8,517 nucleotides of DNA from an uncultured Paracoccaceae bacterium (GTDB taxonomy: Bacteria; Pseudomonadota; Alphaproteobacteria; Rhodobacterales; Rhodobacteraceae): assembly GCA_937132145.1 (NCBI GenBank), contig CAKZNY010000069.1, positions 1 through 8,517 of the forward strand. The letters are read 5' to 3'. Both the position numbers and the translations under genes were made by a program. Below the pieces are notes generated by a model. That model was not told the origin of the DNA, did not search any database, and saw only the letters and a list, made by a program, of their open reading frames with translations. Positions 1-5,837 of the stretch are shown here, piece by piece. Each line of letters opens with the position of its first letter. The first letter of the stretch is position 1.

Positions 1-303
1 GCGGGTAGCAGTAAGGGCATAGCGCCTACATTGTTACGCCACCCGATGCTGATGGGCGTTGTTGTGTGGTCCGTCGGGCATTTATTGGCGAACGGTGACA
101 CGCGCTCTATCGTTCTGTTTGGCGGGCTGGGTATCTGGGCCGTACTTAACATGCTGGTGATTAACATGCGCGAAGGGGCGTGGGATCGCCCTGTTGCTGG
201 CCCGATCAAGGGCGATATAAAACTAGCTGTGATTTCGGTAATAATCTTTGCCGTGATCGCCACCATTCACCACTTTATTGGTCCATCACCGTTCGGAGGA
301 TAA
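1..303 (+). CDS. NnrU family integral membrane protein (3' part; 5' end outside window)
   Basis: The reading frame is open from the first base of the window to a TAA at 301-303, so only the C-terminal 100 residues are present. The segment has the NnrU-family hallmark: an RHP motif followed by a hydrophobic stretch and then HLLANGD. Three hydrophobic segments are visible: one after the RHP motif, one around FGGLGIWAVLNMLVI, and a last one near the C-terminus. The product should lie in the inner membrane. NnrU was first linked to nitrite and nitric oxide metabolism in Rhodobacter, and the family is related to plant zeta-carotene isomerase, but the role of this copy cannot be read from the sequence. 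A TTG at 31-33 is in frame, but residues before it (SSKGIAPT) also fit the family, so I do not treat it as the start. The next gene begins one base after the stop, which suggests an operon. Confidence 0.8.
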   Translation, partial: AGSSKGIAPTLLRHPMLMGVVVWSVGHLLANGDTRSIVLFGGLGIWAVLNMLVINMREGAWDRPVAGPIKGDIKLAVISVIIFAVIATIHHFIGPSPFGG

Positions 304-304
304 G

Positions 305-508
305 ATGCTTGTTTATCGTTTATTAACCGAGGAAGACACCTCGGCTTTCTGTCATAAGGTTACCGAGGCGCTTTCCAAAGGGTGGCAGCTTGAGGGTAAT
401 CCGACCATGGCATTCGACACTACGCGCGGCATTATGCGGTGCGCTCAGGCGGTGGTTAAGGATTACGACGGGGAATACTCGGCTGATTTGAAGTTGGGAA
501 AAGTGTAA
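305..508 (+). CDS. Small DUF1737-like protein of unknown function
   Basis: This encodes a 67-residue soluble protein beginning MLVYRLLTEED. The pattern YRLLT..D.SAFCH.VTEAL.KGW.L.G.PT, with a C-terminal QAVVK..DGEYS.DLKLG, resembles the DUF1737 family as I remember it. That family is short (about 60-70 residues) and has no known function. The ATG at 305 is preferred because GGAGG at 296-300 lies four bases upstream. An in-frame ATG at 278 would place translation inside nnrU without a ribosome site. There is no signal peptide and no membrane segment. The gene sits one base after the nnrU stop and directly abuts mch with no spacer (TAA then GTG), so the three genes are probably co-transcribed and translationally coupled. 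Family assignment is moderately sure; function is unknown. Confidence 0.78.
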   Translation: MLVYRLLTEEDTSAFCHKVTEALSKGWQLEGNPTMAFDTTRGIMRCAQAVVKDYDGEYSADLKLGKV

Positions 509-1540
509 GTGTCCAAAACCAATGCCGGCAATTTCTTTGAGGATTATACGGTCGGTCAAACCCTGACCCACGCCACGCCACGCACGATTTCGGGTGGGGA
601 GCGTGCGGTATATACGTCGTTATACCCCACGCGATTTGCGTTGTATTCGTCGGATGAATTCGCGCGCGCCTGTGGCTTGCCCAAAAGCCCGATCGAGGAT
701 TTGGCGGCGTTTCACATTGTTTTTGGTAAAAGCGTGCCGGATATATCGCTGAACGCGGTCGCCAACCTTGGCTACGCCGAGGGACGGTTTTTGCTGCCGG
801 TTTATGCGGGGGACACGTTAACGACCACTTCCGAGGTGATCGGGGTGAAGCAGAACTCTAGCGGGAAGACGGGTGTTGTCTGGGTGCGATCTACGGGCCA
901 CAATCAGCGCGGCGAGGCGGTGTTGGAATATGTGCGTTGGGTGATGGTTCGTAAACGGAACATTAACGCGCCTGCGCCTGAAACCGTGATACCAGAGTTG
1001 AAGGCAGGGCTGTCGGTTGACGATTTGGTCATTCCCGAAGGCCTTACCTTCAGCGATTACGACTTCGATCTGGCAGGCGGTCCGCATCGCTGGGGGGATT
1101 ACGAGATCGGCGAGAAGATCGACCACGTGGACGGTGTCACGATTGAAGAGGCCGAGCATATGCTGGCGGCGCGTCTGTGGCAGAACACCGCCAAGGTACA
1201 TTTCGATGCGACCAATCGGCCGGATGGCAAGCGGCTGATCTATGGCGGGCATGTGATTTCGATGGCGCGGGCGCTGTCGTTCAATGGTCTGGCTAATGCC
1301 CAGATGATTGTCGGGATTAATGCGGGCACCCATGCGAACCCATGCTTTGCGGGCGATACAATTCGGGTTTGGTCCGAGGTTCTGGACAAGGCCAAGGTTA
1401 GCGATAGCATCGGCGCCTTGCGAATGCGGATGGTGGCGACCAAAGGGCCATCAGCGGGATTCCTGTTACGCGGTGCAGACGGCAAGTATGATCCCGATGT
1501 GTTACTTGACTTGGACTATTGGTGCCTGATTCCTTGCTGA
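509..1540 (+). CDS. mch: Mesaconyl-C1-CoA hydratase (beta-methylmalyl-CoA dehydratase), MaoC-like
   Basis: The 343-residue protein closely resembles Rhodobacter sphaeroides Mch from its first residues (MSKTN.GNFFEDY..GQT) to the end, and has about the same length. Mch interconverts mesaconyl-C1-CoA and (2R,3S)-beta-methylmalyl-CoA, a late step of the ethylmalonyl-CoA pathway for acetyl-CoA assimilation in the cytoplasm. The fold should be a double hot-dog. The N-terminal half (about 8-165) contains FHIVFGK.VPDISLNA.ANLGYA and VLEYVRWVMVRKR. The C-terminal half (about 190-340) contains IDHVDGVTIEEAEHM, QNTAKVHF and YGGHVISMARALSFNGLANA. The start is GTG at 509, immediately after the TAA of the preceding gene and in the same frame, with GGGA about nine bases upstream. 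The neighbouring sdh genes oxidise the succinate this pathway eventually feeds. A general (R)-enoyl-CoA hydratase is a less likely alternative because the match runs over the whole length. Confidence 0.92.
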   Translation: MSKTNAGNFFEDYTVGQTLTHATPRTISGGERAVYTSLYPTRFALYSSDEFARACGLPKSPIEDLAAFHIVFGKSVPDISLNAVANLGYAEGRFLLPVYAGDTLTTTSEVIGVKQNSSGKTGVVWVRSTGHNQRGEAVLEYVRWVMVRKRNINAPAPETVIPELKAGLSVDDLVIPEGLTFSDYDFDLAGGPHRWGDYEIGEKIDHVDGVTIEEAEHMLAARLWQNTAKVHFDATNRPDGKRLIYGGHVISMARALSFNGLANAQMIVGINAGTHANPCFAGDTIRVWSEVLDKAKVSDSIGALRMRMVATKGPSAGFLLRGADGKYDPDVLLDLDYWCLIPC

Positions 1541-1613
1541 CAGCAAACAGGGATTCATAATGCAGAAATTTATCGCGAGGCAGACGCCACTGATATTTTC
1601 GTGGTTGTGATCG

Positions 1614-1658
1614 TGATCGAAAATTGCAACGTAGAGAATGCCTTTTATTCTTCGATCA
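1614..1658. repeat. 8-bp inverted repeat, TGATCGAA / TTCGATCA
   Basis: TGATCGAA at 1614-1621 is the exact reverse complement of TTCGATCA at 1651-1658, separated by 29 bases. The left arm is part of a short tandem GTGATC GTGATC at 1607-1618. It could be a spaced operator or a long-loop hairpin behind mch. There is no T-run after the right arm, so an intrinsic terminator is unlikely. Confidence 0.35.
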
Positions 1659-1720
1659 AGAGGAACGTCGCCATGTGTAACGAGCCGTCGTGGTATCACA
1701 TATACGATTGATTCCATTAT

Positions 1721-1749
1721 GTGATCACGCAATTTATTATAGTGATCAC
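1721..1749. promoter_or_regulatory. Pair of GTGATCAC palindromes, candidate operator and promoter region of sdh
   Basis: The perfect 8-bp palindrome GTGATCAC occurs at 1721-1728 and again at 1742-1749, with centres 21 bp apart, about two helical turns. Such spacing is typical of paired dimer sites on one face of the DNA. The AT-rich stretch between them contains TATTAT (1735-1740), which could serve as a -10 element, although no good -35 sequence lies 17 bp upstream. Related half-sites (GTGATC at 1607-1618 and ATCACA at 1695-1700) lie further upstream. The repeats are directly visible; the operator role, the promoter and the identity of any regulator are inference. Confidence 0.4.
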
Positions 1750-1817
1750 AAAAGCCTGTATCTGCGCGGGATAGTCGAAAAACGTATGTAGCGGGGTGGC
1801 AAAATTAGTTGCCCACA

Positions 1818-1877
1818 TTAACGTCGCGTTAAATTTCCATATGCAGTATGCTCTGGCATACGCTGGCTGGCGCAGCC
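1818..1877 (+). promoter_or_regulatory. Three consecutive short hairpins in the probable sdhC leader
   Basis: Three perfect stems follow one another just before the sdhC ribosome site: TTAACG-TCG-CGTTAA at 1818-1832, GTATGC-TCTG-GCATAC at 1846-1861, and GGCTG-GCG-CAGCC at 1865-1877. The sdhC Shine-Dalgarno sequence GGGGAAG begins at 1887. If transcription starts upstream of 1818, the leader RNA would carry a row of small hairpins that could affect stability or translation. I do not recognise a named RNA family here, so this is a structural observation only. Confidence 0.3.
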
Positions 1878-1895
1878 GTTTGAAAAGGGGAAGAC

Positions 1896-2279
1896 ATGAC
1901 CGATGCAAACCGGGGCAACCGCCCGCTTTCTCCGCATCTTTCAATTTATCGCACACAGATCACCATGATTACGTCGATCACCCACCGGATTACCGGCGTT
2001 GGGCTGACGCTTGGCGCGGTGTTGATTGTGTGGTGGTTTATGGCCGCCTCGACCGGGCCTGAGCATTTCGCTTTTGCCGATGCGGTGCTGACAAGCTGGT
2101 TTGGTACGCTGGTGCTGGTCGGCTCGCTTTGGGCGCTTAGCTATCATCTTTGCAACGGCATCCGGCATTTGTTTTGGGACGTTGAGCGCGGGCTGGAAAT
2201 GGAGACGGCGCGCAAAACCGGTTACGCTGTTTTTGCCGGCTCGATTGCGCTGACGATCCTGACATTGATTGTGACTTAG
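1896..2279 (+). CDS. sdhC: Succinate dehydrogenase cytochrome b556 membrane anchor subunit
   Basis: This 127-residue protein is the larger membrane anchor of complex II, which binds haem b and ubiquinone in the inner membrane. The N-terminus has the signature RPLSPHLSIY, then SITHR and SYHLCNGIRHLFWD. Numbering happens to coincide with E. coli SdhC: Ser27 and Arg31 correspond to the quinone-site residues, and His84 in SYH corresponds to the haem b ligand. Three membrane segments are visible at about 24-50, 64-92 and 107-126. The start ATG is preceded by GGGGAAG at a normal distance. The stop is TAG at 2277-2279, and its last two bases are part of the ribosome site of sdhD. It is the first gene of the sdh operon. 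Confidence 0.96.
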   Translation: MTDANRGNRPLSPHLSIYRTQITMITSITHRITGVGLTLGAVLIVWWFMAASTGPEHFAFADAVLTSWFGTLVLVGSLWALSYHLCNGIRHLFWDVERGLEMETARKTGYAVFAGSIALTILTLIVT

Positions 2280-2291
2280 GGGAAGAACATG
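2277..2291 (+). promoter_or_regulatory. sdhC stop codon merged with the sdhD ribosome binding site
   Basis: The sequence TAGGGGAAGAACATG contains the sdhC stop (TAG), an overlapping Shine-Dalgarno sequence (AGGGGAAG) and the sdhD start, all within 15 bases. sdhC and sdhD are in the same frame. Terminating ribosomes would sit on the initiation site of sdhD, so translation is probably coupled, which suits two subunits needed in equal amounts. Confidence 0.6.
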
Positions 2292-2663
2292 AGTTATCTT
2301 ACCGACCGAAAACGGGTCACGGGCCTCGGTTCCGCAAAAGACGGCACGGGGCATTTTATTCAACAACGGATCACAGCCATTGCGCTGGTGCCGCTTACTG
2401 TGCTGTTTGTTTTACCGTTCAGCTATAACCTCGGCGCTGGATATGACCGCGTGATAGAGGCGTACTCGCATCCGGTTAACGCAATCGTGGCGATCCTGTT
2501 TATCTTTACGGTTTTCACACATCTTCGCCTCGGACTCCAGGTGGTGATCGAGGATTACGTTCATGGCCACGGTGCGCGTAGTGCGCTGCTGATTGCCAAC
2601 ACTTTGTTCTGCTGGTTATTTGGTCTGATCGGCGTTTTCGCCATCGCCAAAATCGCCCTTTAA
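2289..2663 (+). CDS. sdhD: Succinate dehydrogenase hydrophobic membrane anchor subunit
   Basis: This 124-residue protein is the second membrane anchor of complex II. Three hydrophobic segments are visible at about 28-48, 62-86 and 98-122. The [16 protein letters not shown] region matches the usual start of helix one. In [15 protein letters not shown], His78 corresponds to the haem b ligand of E. coli SdhD (His71), and Asp89-Tyr90 correspond to Asp82-Tyr83 beside the quinone. The His-to-Tyr spacing of 12 residues is the same in both. It lies nine bases after sdhC and 16 bases before sdhA, so it is in the middle of one operon. Confidence 0.95.
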   Translation: MSYLTDRKRVTGLGSAKDGTGHFIQQRITAIALVPLTVLFVLPFSYNLGAGYDRVIEAYSHPVNAIVAILFIFTVFTHLRLGLQVVIEDYVHGHGARSALLIANTLFCWLFGLIGVFAIAKIAL

Positions 2664-2679
2664 ATACGCGGAGGCCACA

Positions 2680-4488
2680 ATGGCTGCTTACGAATATATT
2701 GATCACTATTATGACGTTGTTGTTGTCGGCGCTGGTGGCGCTGGCTTGCGGGCAACGTTGGGCATGGCCGAGCAGGGGTTGAAAACCGCCTGTGTAACCA
2801 AGGTTTTCCCGACGCGTAGCCATACGGTTGCAGCACAAGGTGGCATCGCGGCATCGCTGTCGAACATGGGGCCGGATAACTGGCAGTGGCATATGTATGA
2901 CACGGTCAAGGGCTCGGACTGGCTGGGCGACATGGACGCGATGGAATATCTGGTGCGCGAAGCCCCCAAAGCGGTTTACGAGTTGGAGCATTACGGTGTT
3001 CCTTTCTCTCGCACCGAAGATGGCAAAATTTATCAACGTCCTTTCGGTGGGCACACAACCGAATTTGGCGAAGGCCCCCCCGTGCAACGAACTTGCGCTG
3101 CGGCGGACCGGACGGGTCATGCGATGTTGCATACGCTTTACGGCCAGTCGTTGAAGCATAACGCGGAATTCTACATCGAATACTTCGCTATTGATCTGAT
3201 CATGTCGGAGGACGGCCAGTGTCAGGGCATTCTGGCGTGGAAGCTGGATGACGGCACTTTGCACCGCTTCAACGCCAAGATGACCGTGCTGGCGACGGGC
3301 GGTTACGGGCGCGCGTTCTTTAGCTGCACCTCGGCACACACTTGCACCGGCGACGGCAACGGTATGTTTGCGCGCCAAGGCAAGGCGTTGCAGGACATGG
3401 AGTTCGTGCAATTCCACCCCACAGGCATTTACGGCGCAGGCATGTTGATCACCGAGGGCGCACGCGGCGAAGGCGGTTACCTGACCAACTCCGAAGGCGA
3501 GCGTTACATGGAACGCTACGCCCCGACCTATAAGGACCTGGCCTCGCGCGACGTGGTTTCACGTTGCTCGACCATCGAGATTCGCGAAGGGCGCGGCGTT
3601 GGGCCGAACAAAGACCACGTTTATTTGCACCTCGATCACTTGCCGCCAGAGGTTCTGGCCGAACGGTTGCCGGGCATTACCGAAAGTGCCAAGATTTTCG
3701 CAGGCGTTGATCTAACGAAAGAGCCGATTCCGGTTCTGCCGACCGTTCACTATAATATGGGCGGCATTCCGACCAACTATATGGGGCAGGTTCTGGACCC
3801 GACAGAAGACGATCACGACCGCATTCTTCCCGGCCTGATGGCCGTGGGCGAGGCGAGCTGTGCATCGGTGCACGGGGCGAACCGTTTGGGTTCGAACTCG
3901 TTAATCGATCTGGTGGTGTTTGGCCGTGCGGCGGCCATTAAAGCAGGCGAGATTGTTGACCCCAACACGCCAAACGCGCCGCTAAACACCGATTCCCTTG
4001 ACCGCGCGATGGAACGTTTTGATAGTTTGCGCCACGCAAACGGCGCTATCCCAACAGCGGATATGCGTCTGGACATGCAAAAAACCATGCAGACGGATGC
4101 GGCTGTTTTCCGCTCCAACAAATCCTTGGCTGAAGGTGTCGAGAAGATGTCGGCGATTGCCGCCAAAATGGGGGATTTGAAGGTTACGGATCGCTCCATG
4201 ATATGGAATAGCGACCTGATGGAGACGTTAGAGCTGACCAACCTGATGCCAAATGCCCTTGCAACAATCGTATCCGCCGAGGCCCGCAAGGAGTCGCGCG
4301 GGGCGCATGCGCATGAGGATTATCCTGATCGGGATGATAAAAATTGGCGCAAACATACGCTCGCAAAGGTTGACGACAGGGGGGCAGTTACGCTTTCTTA
4401 TAGGGACGTTCATACAGAACCGTTAACTAAAGAGGCCGATGGTGGCATAAGTTTGGCCAGAATTGCGCCAAAAGCTCGGGTTTACTAG
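2680..4488 (+). CDS. sdhA: Succinate dehydrogenase flavoprotein subunit
   Basis: This 602-residue subunit (E. coli 588) oxidises succinate to fumarate and carries covalently bound FAD on the cytoplasmic face of the membrane. The dinucleotide-binding motif [12 protein letters not shown] lies at about 14-25. His48 in [11 protein letters not shown] is the expected FAD attachment residue. Active-site residues are visible: His246 (QFHPTG), Glu259 (TEGARGEGG), Arg290 (ASRDVVSR), His357 (PTVHYNMGG) and Arg402 ([11 protein letters not shown]). The C-terminal helical domain includes the family motif [16 protein letters not shown]. The start ATG is preceded by GGAGG at 2670-2674. The gene ends in TAG at 4486-4488, which overlaps the ribosome site of the next gene. 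It is intact over its whole length. Confidence 0.98.
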   Translation: MAAYEYIDHYYDVVVVGAGGAGLRATLGMAEQGLKTACVTKVFPTRSHTVAAQGGIAASLSNMGPDNWQWHMYDTVKGSDWLGDMDAMEYLVREAPKAVYELEHYGVPFSRTEDGKIYQRPFGGHTTEFGEGPPVQRTCAAADRTGHAMLHTLYGQSLKHNAEFYIEYFAIDLIMSEDGQCQGILAWKLDDGTLHRFNAKMTVLATGGYGRAFFSCTSAHTCTGDGNGMFARQGKALQDMEFVQFHPTGIYGAGMLITEGARGEGGYLTNSEGERYMERYAPTYKDLASRDVVSRCSTIEIREGRGVGPNKDHVYLHLDHLPPEVLAERLPGITESAKIFAGVDLTKEPIPVLPTVHYNMGGIPTNYMGQVLDPTEDDHDRILPGLMAVGEASCASVHGANRLGSNSLIDLVVFGRAAAIKAGEIVDPNTPNAPLNTDSLDRAMERFDSLRHANGAIPTADMRLDMQKTMQTDAAVFRSNKSLAEGVEKMSAIAAKMGDLKVTDRSMIWNSDLMETLELTNLMPNALATIVSAEARKESRGAHAHEDYPDRDDKNWRKHTLAKVDDRGAVTLSYRDVHTEPLTKEADGGISLARIAPKARVY

Positions 4489-4500
4489 GAGGGAAACATG
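4486..4500 (+). promoter_or_regulatory. sdhA stop codon merged with the ribosome site of the first lipoprotein gene
   Basis: TAGGAGGGAAACATG contains the sdhA stop, a near-perfect Shine-Dalgarno sequence (AGGAGG, 4487-4492) and the next start codon within 15 bases. The layout is the same as at the sdhC/sdhD junction, and both genes are again in one frame. It argues that the small gene is really translated, and coupled to sdhA. Confidence 0.6.
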
Positions 4501-4785
4501 CCTCGATTTGGCATCACAGCAGTTGTTTTCGGTATGGTTTTGTCGGCATGTACTCTGCCACAAATGACCTACGGCGAGGCGATTGAATTTTGTCGGGACA
4601 AGGCCGATGCCGCAGCCGGACCGCAAGGTACGGTGGGGTTGAGCGTCGGTACGGGCGGCACAAACGCCACGTTCTCGATTTCCCTAAGTGATTCATATTT
4701 GCGTGGGGATGACCCGAAGGTTGTATATGAAACTTGTATGAACGAATTATCCCAAAACGGACAAATTTCAGGAGTTTCAGAATGA
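4498..4785 (+). CDS. Small predicted lipoprotein encoded between sdhA and sdhB
   Basis: This is a 95-residue protein with no function I recognise. Residues 1-17 form a short signal peptide with a hydrophobic core (GITAVVFGMVL) that ends in the lipobox LSAC, so Cys18 would be lipidated and the protein anchored on the periplasmic side of a membrane. The mature part has two more cysteines (Cys32 and Cys80), a Gly/Thr/Ser-rich middle (about 41-62) and a probable C-terminal helix around DPKVVYETCMNEL. The two cysteines could form a disulfide in the periplasm. A strong AGGAGG overlaps the sdhA stop. The end overlaps the next gene by ATGA (4782-4785). Its place inside the sdh operon suggests a link to complex II or to the envelope, but that is inference. 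Confidence 0.8.
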   Translation: MPRFGITAVVFGMVLSACTLPQMTYGEAIEFCRDKADAAAGPQGTVGLSVGTGGTNATFSISLSDSYLRGDDPKVVYETCMNELSQNGQISGVSE

Positions 4786-5006
4786 AAAGTATTACATTGA
4801 TCGCCATAGGCGCCGCATTGTTTCTTACGGTAGCATGCGAGCGCATAACCGAAGAATCGATAGAAGCTAACGCGTTGGTTTACAGCTTGAACCTGACCCC
4901 CGACGAAATGAACATCTGGGAAGACCTTTCACAAGAACAACGCGACCGCGCGGCATTATTTATCCAGAACGGCGGCACACTGATCGCGTCGCTCGGGGAT
5001 AAATAA
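4782..5006 (+). CDS. Second small predicted lipoprotein between sdhA and sdhB
   Basis: This encodes a 74-residue protein starting MKSITLIAIG. A Lys-led hydrophobic segment (3-18) ends at Cys19 in LTVAC, a slightly atypical lipobox with Thr at position -3. The mature part of about 55 residues is charged and probably helical (LTPDEMNIWEDLSQEQRDRAALF) and ends in NGGTLIASLGDK. I chose ATG at 4782 because AGGAG lies at 4770-4774, seven bases upstream, and because it gives a clean signal peptide. An in-frame ATG at 4734 would add 16 charged residues ahead of it. The start overlaps the previous gene's stop as ATGA, so the two lipoproteins are probably made together. Function is unknown. Confidence 0.78.
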   Translation: MKSITLIAIGAALFLTVACERITEESIEANALVYSLNLTPDEMNIWEDLSQEQRDRAALFIQNGGTLIASLGDK

Positions 5007-5020
5007 CTGCAAATTTGCAG
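5007..5020. repeat. Perfect 14-bp palindrome before sdhB
   Basis: CTGCAAATTTGCAG directly follows the stop of the second lipoprotein gene and lies 24 bp before the sdhB start. As RNA it would form a five-pair stem with an AAUU loop. As DNA it could be a dimer binding site. There is no T-run, so it is not a standard terminator. Confidence 0.45.
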
Positions 5021-5044
5021 ATAGCAGAGACTAAGGACAAATAA

Positions 5045-5821
5045 ATGGTTGAATTCACCCTTCCGAAAAATTCCCGCATGACGATCGGGAAGACTTGGCC
5101 CAAGCCGAAAGGTGCGAATGTGCGTGCTTTTAAGGTTTATCGGTTTGATCCGGACTCGGGTGAAAATCCTCGGGTGGATACGTATTATATTGATCTAGAC
5201 GATTGCGGTCCGATGGTTTTGGATGCGCTTATCAAGATCAAAACCGACATTGACCCGACGCTTACTTTCCGGCGTTCGTGCCGCGAAGGCATTTGCGGGT
5301 CTTGCGCGATGAACATCGACGGCATCAACACATTGGCCTGCCTGCACGGCACAGACGAAGTGAAGGGTACAGTGAAAATTTACCCTCTGCCGCATTTGCC
5401 TGTGGTCAAGGATTTGATTCCGGATTTGACGCATTTCTATGCGCAGCACGCCAGCATTATGCCGTGGCTGGAAACCAAGACTAACCGCCCTGCGAAGGAG
5501 TGGTTGCAGTCGATCGAGGATCGAAAAAAGCTCGATGGGTTGTACGAATGCGTGATGTGCGCGTGCTGCTCGACTTCTTGCCCGAGTTATTGGTGGAACG
5601 GGGACCGTTACCTTGGGCCGGCCGCGTTGTTGCATGCGTATCGCTGGATCATCGATTCGCGCGACGAAGCCACGGGCGAGCGGTTGGACGAGTTGGAAGA
5701 TCCGTTCAAACTTTATCGTTGTCATACGATTATGAACTGCACGAACACTTGTCCGAAGGGTCTGAACCCGGCAAAAGCCATCGCCGAGATCAAGACCATG
5801 ATGGTGGAGCGGCGGGTTTAA
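5045..5821 (+). CDS. sdhB: Succinate dehydrogenase iron-sulfur subunit
   Basis: This 258-residue subunit passes electrons from SdhA to ubiquinone through three iron-sulfur clusters. Ligands for all three are visible. The [2Fe-2S] cluster uses Cys79, Cys84, Cys87 and Cys99 ([11 protein letters not shown]...LAC). The [4Fe-4S] cluster should use Cys169, Cys172, Cys175 and Cys236. The [3Fe-4S] cluster should use Cys179, Cys226 and Cys232, all within [17 protein letters not shown] and [17 protein letters not shown]. The N-terminal ferredoxin-like domain covers about 1-125 and the helical cluster domain the rest. AAGGA at 5033-5037 supports the start. It is separated from sdhA by two lipoprotein genes. 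Its TAA stop (5819-5821) overlaps the deoD stop on the other strand. Confidence 0.98.
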   Translation: MVEFTLPKNSRMTIGKTWPKPKGANVRAFKVYRFDPDSGENPRVDTYYIDLDDCGPMVLDALIKIKTDIDPTLTFRRSCREGICGSCAMNIDGINTLACLHGTDEVKGTVKIYPLPHLPVVKDLIPDLTHFYAQHASIMPWLETKTNRPAKEWLQSIEDRKKLDGLYECVMCACCSTSCPSYWWNGDRYLGPAALLHAYRWIIDSRDEATGERLDELEDPFKLYRCHTIMNCTNTCPKGLNPAKAIAEIKTMMVERRV

Positions 5822-5837
5822 CTAAACGCCGCCTCCA
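5805..5837. terminator. Bidirectional hairpin over the sdhB and deoD stop codons
   Basis: An imperfect inverted repeat spans the converging gene ends: TGGAG (5805-5809) pairs with CTCCA (5833-5837), CGGCG (5810-5814) with CGCCG (5827-5831), and TTT (5817-5819) with AAA (5824-5826). A GG bulge lies on one side and a single C on the other. It would fold from either transcript. No U-run follows on either strand, so termination would be weak or Rho-assisted. It may instead protect the mRNA ends. Confidence 0.4.

Larger units (their letters stand above)
1541..1895. other. 355-bp non-coding region between mch and sdhC
   Basis: No convincing gene is seen here on either strand. The region looks more AT-rich than its surroundings and is unusually rich in GATC: five copies between about 1609 and 1747. 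It should contain the 3' end of the mch transcript and the promoter and leader of the sdh operon. Structures listed separately are an inverted repeat at 1614-1658, two GTGATCAC palindromes at 1721-1749, and three hairpins at 1818-1877. No clear U-tailed terminator follows mch. The only symmetry near its stop codon is TTGCTGACAGCAA, too tight to be a good hairpin. Confidence 0.75.

Noticed and set aside
1721..1749. CRP or FNR binding sites in the GTGATCAC region
   Set aside because: A CRP site needs about six bases between TGTGA and TCACA, and an FNR site needs TTGAT-N4-ATCAA. Here the half-sites abut with no spacer, so neither consensus fits.
1541..1895. Degraded gene or mobile element remnant between mch and sdhC
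   Set aside because: No frame in this stretch shows recognisable protein similarity, and there are no terminal repeats with target duplications. Regulatory sequence explains it better.
2515..3417. A 300-codon open frame on the minus strand across sdhD and sdhA
   Set aside because: It lies antisense to strongly conserved sdhD/sdhA sequence, has no recognisable motif, is rich in Arg/His/Gln as expected for a shadow frame, and lacks a ribosome site.
5007..5020. Intrinsic terminator before sdhB
   Set aside because: The stem is only five AT-containing pairs with no following T-run, and termination here would cut sdhB off from its operon.
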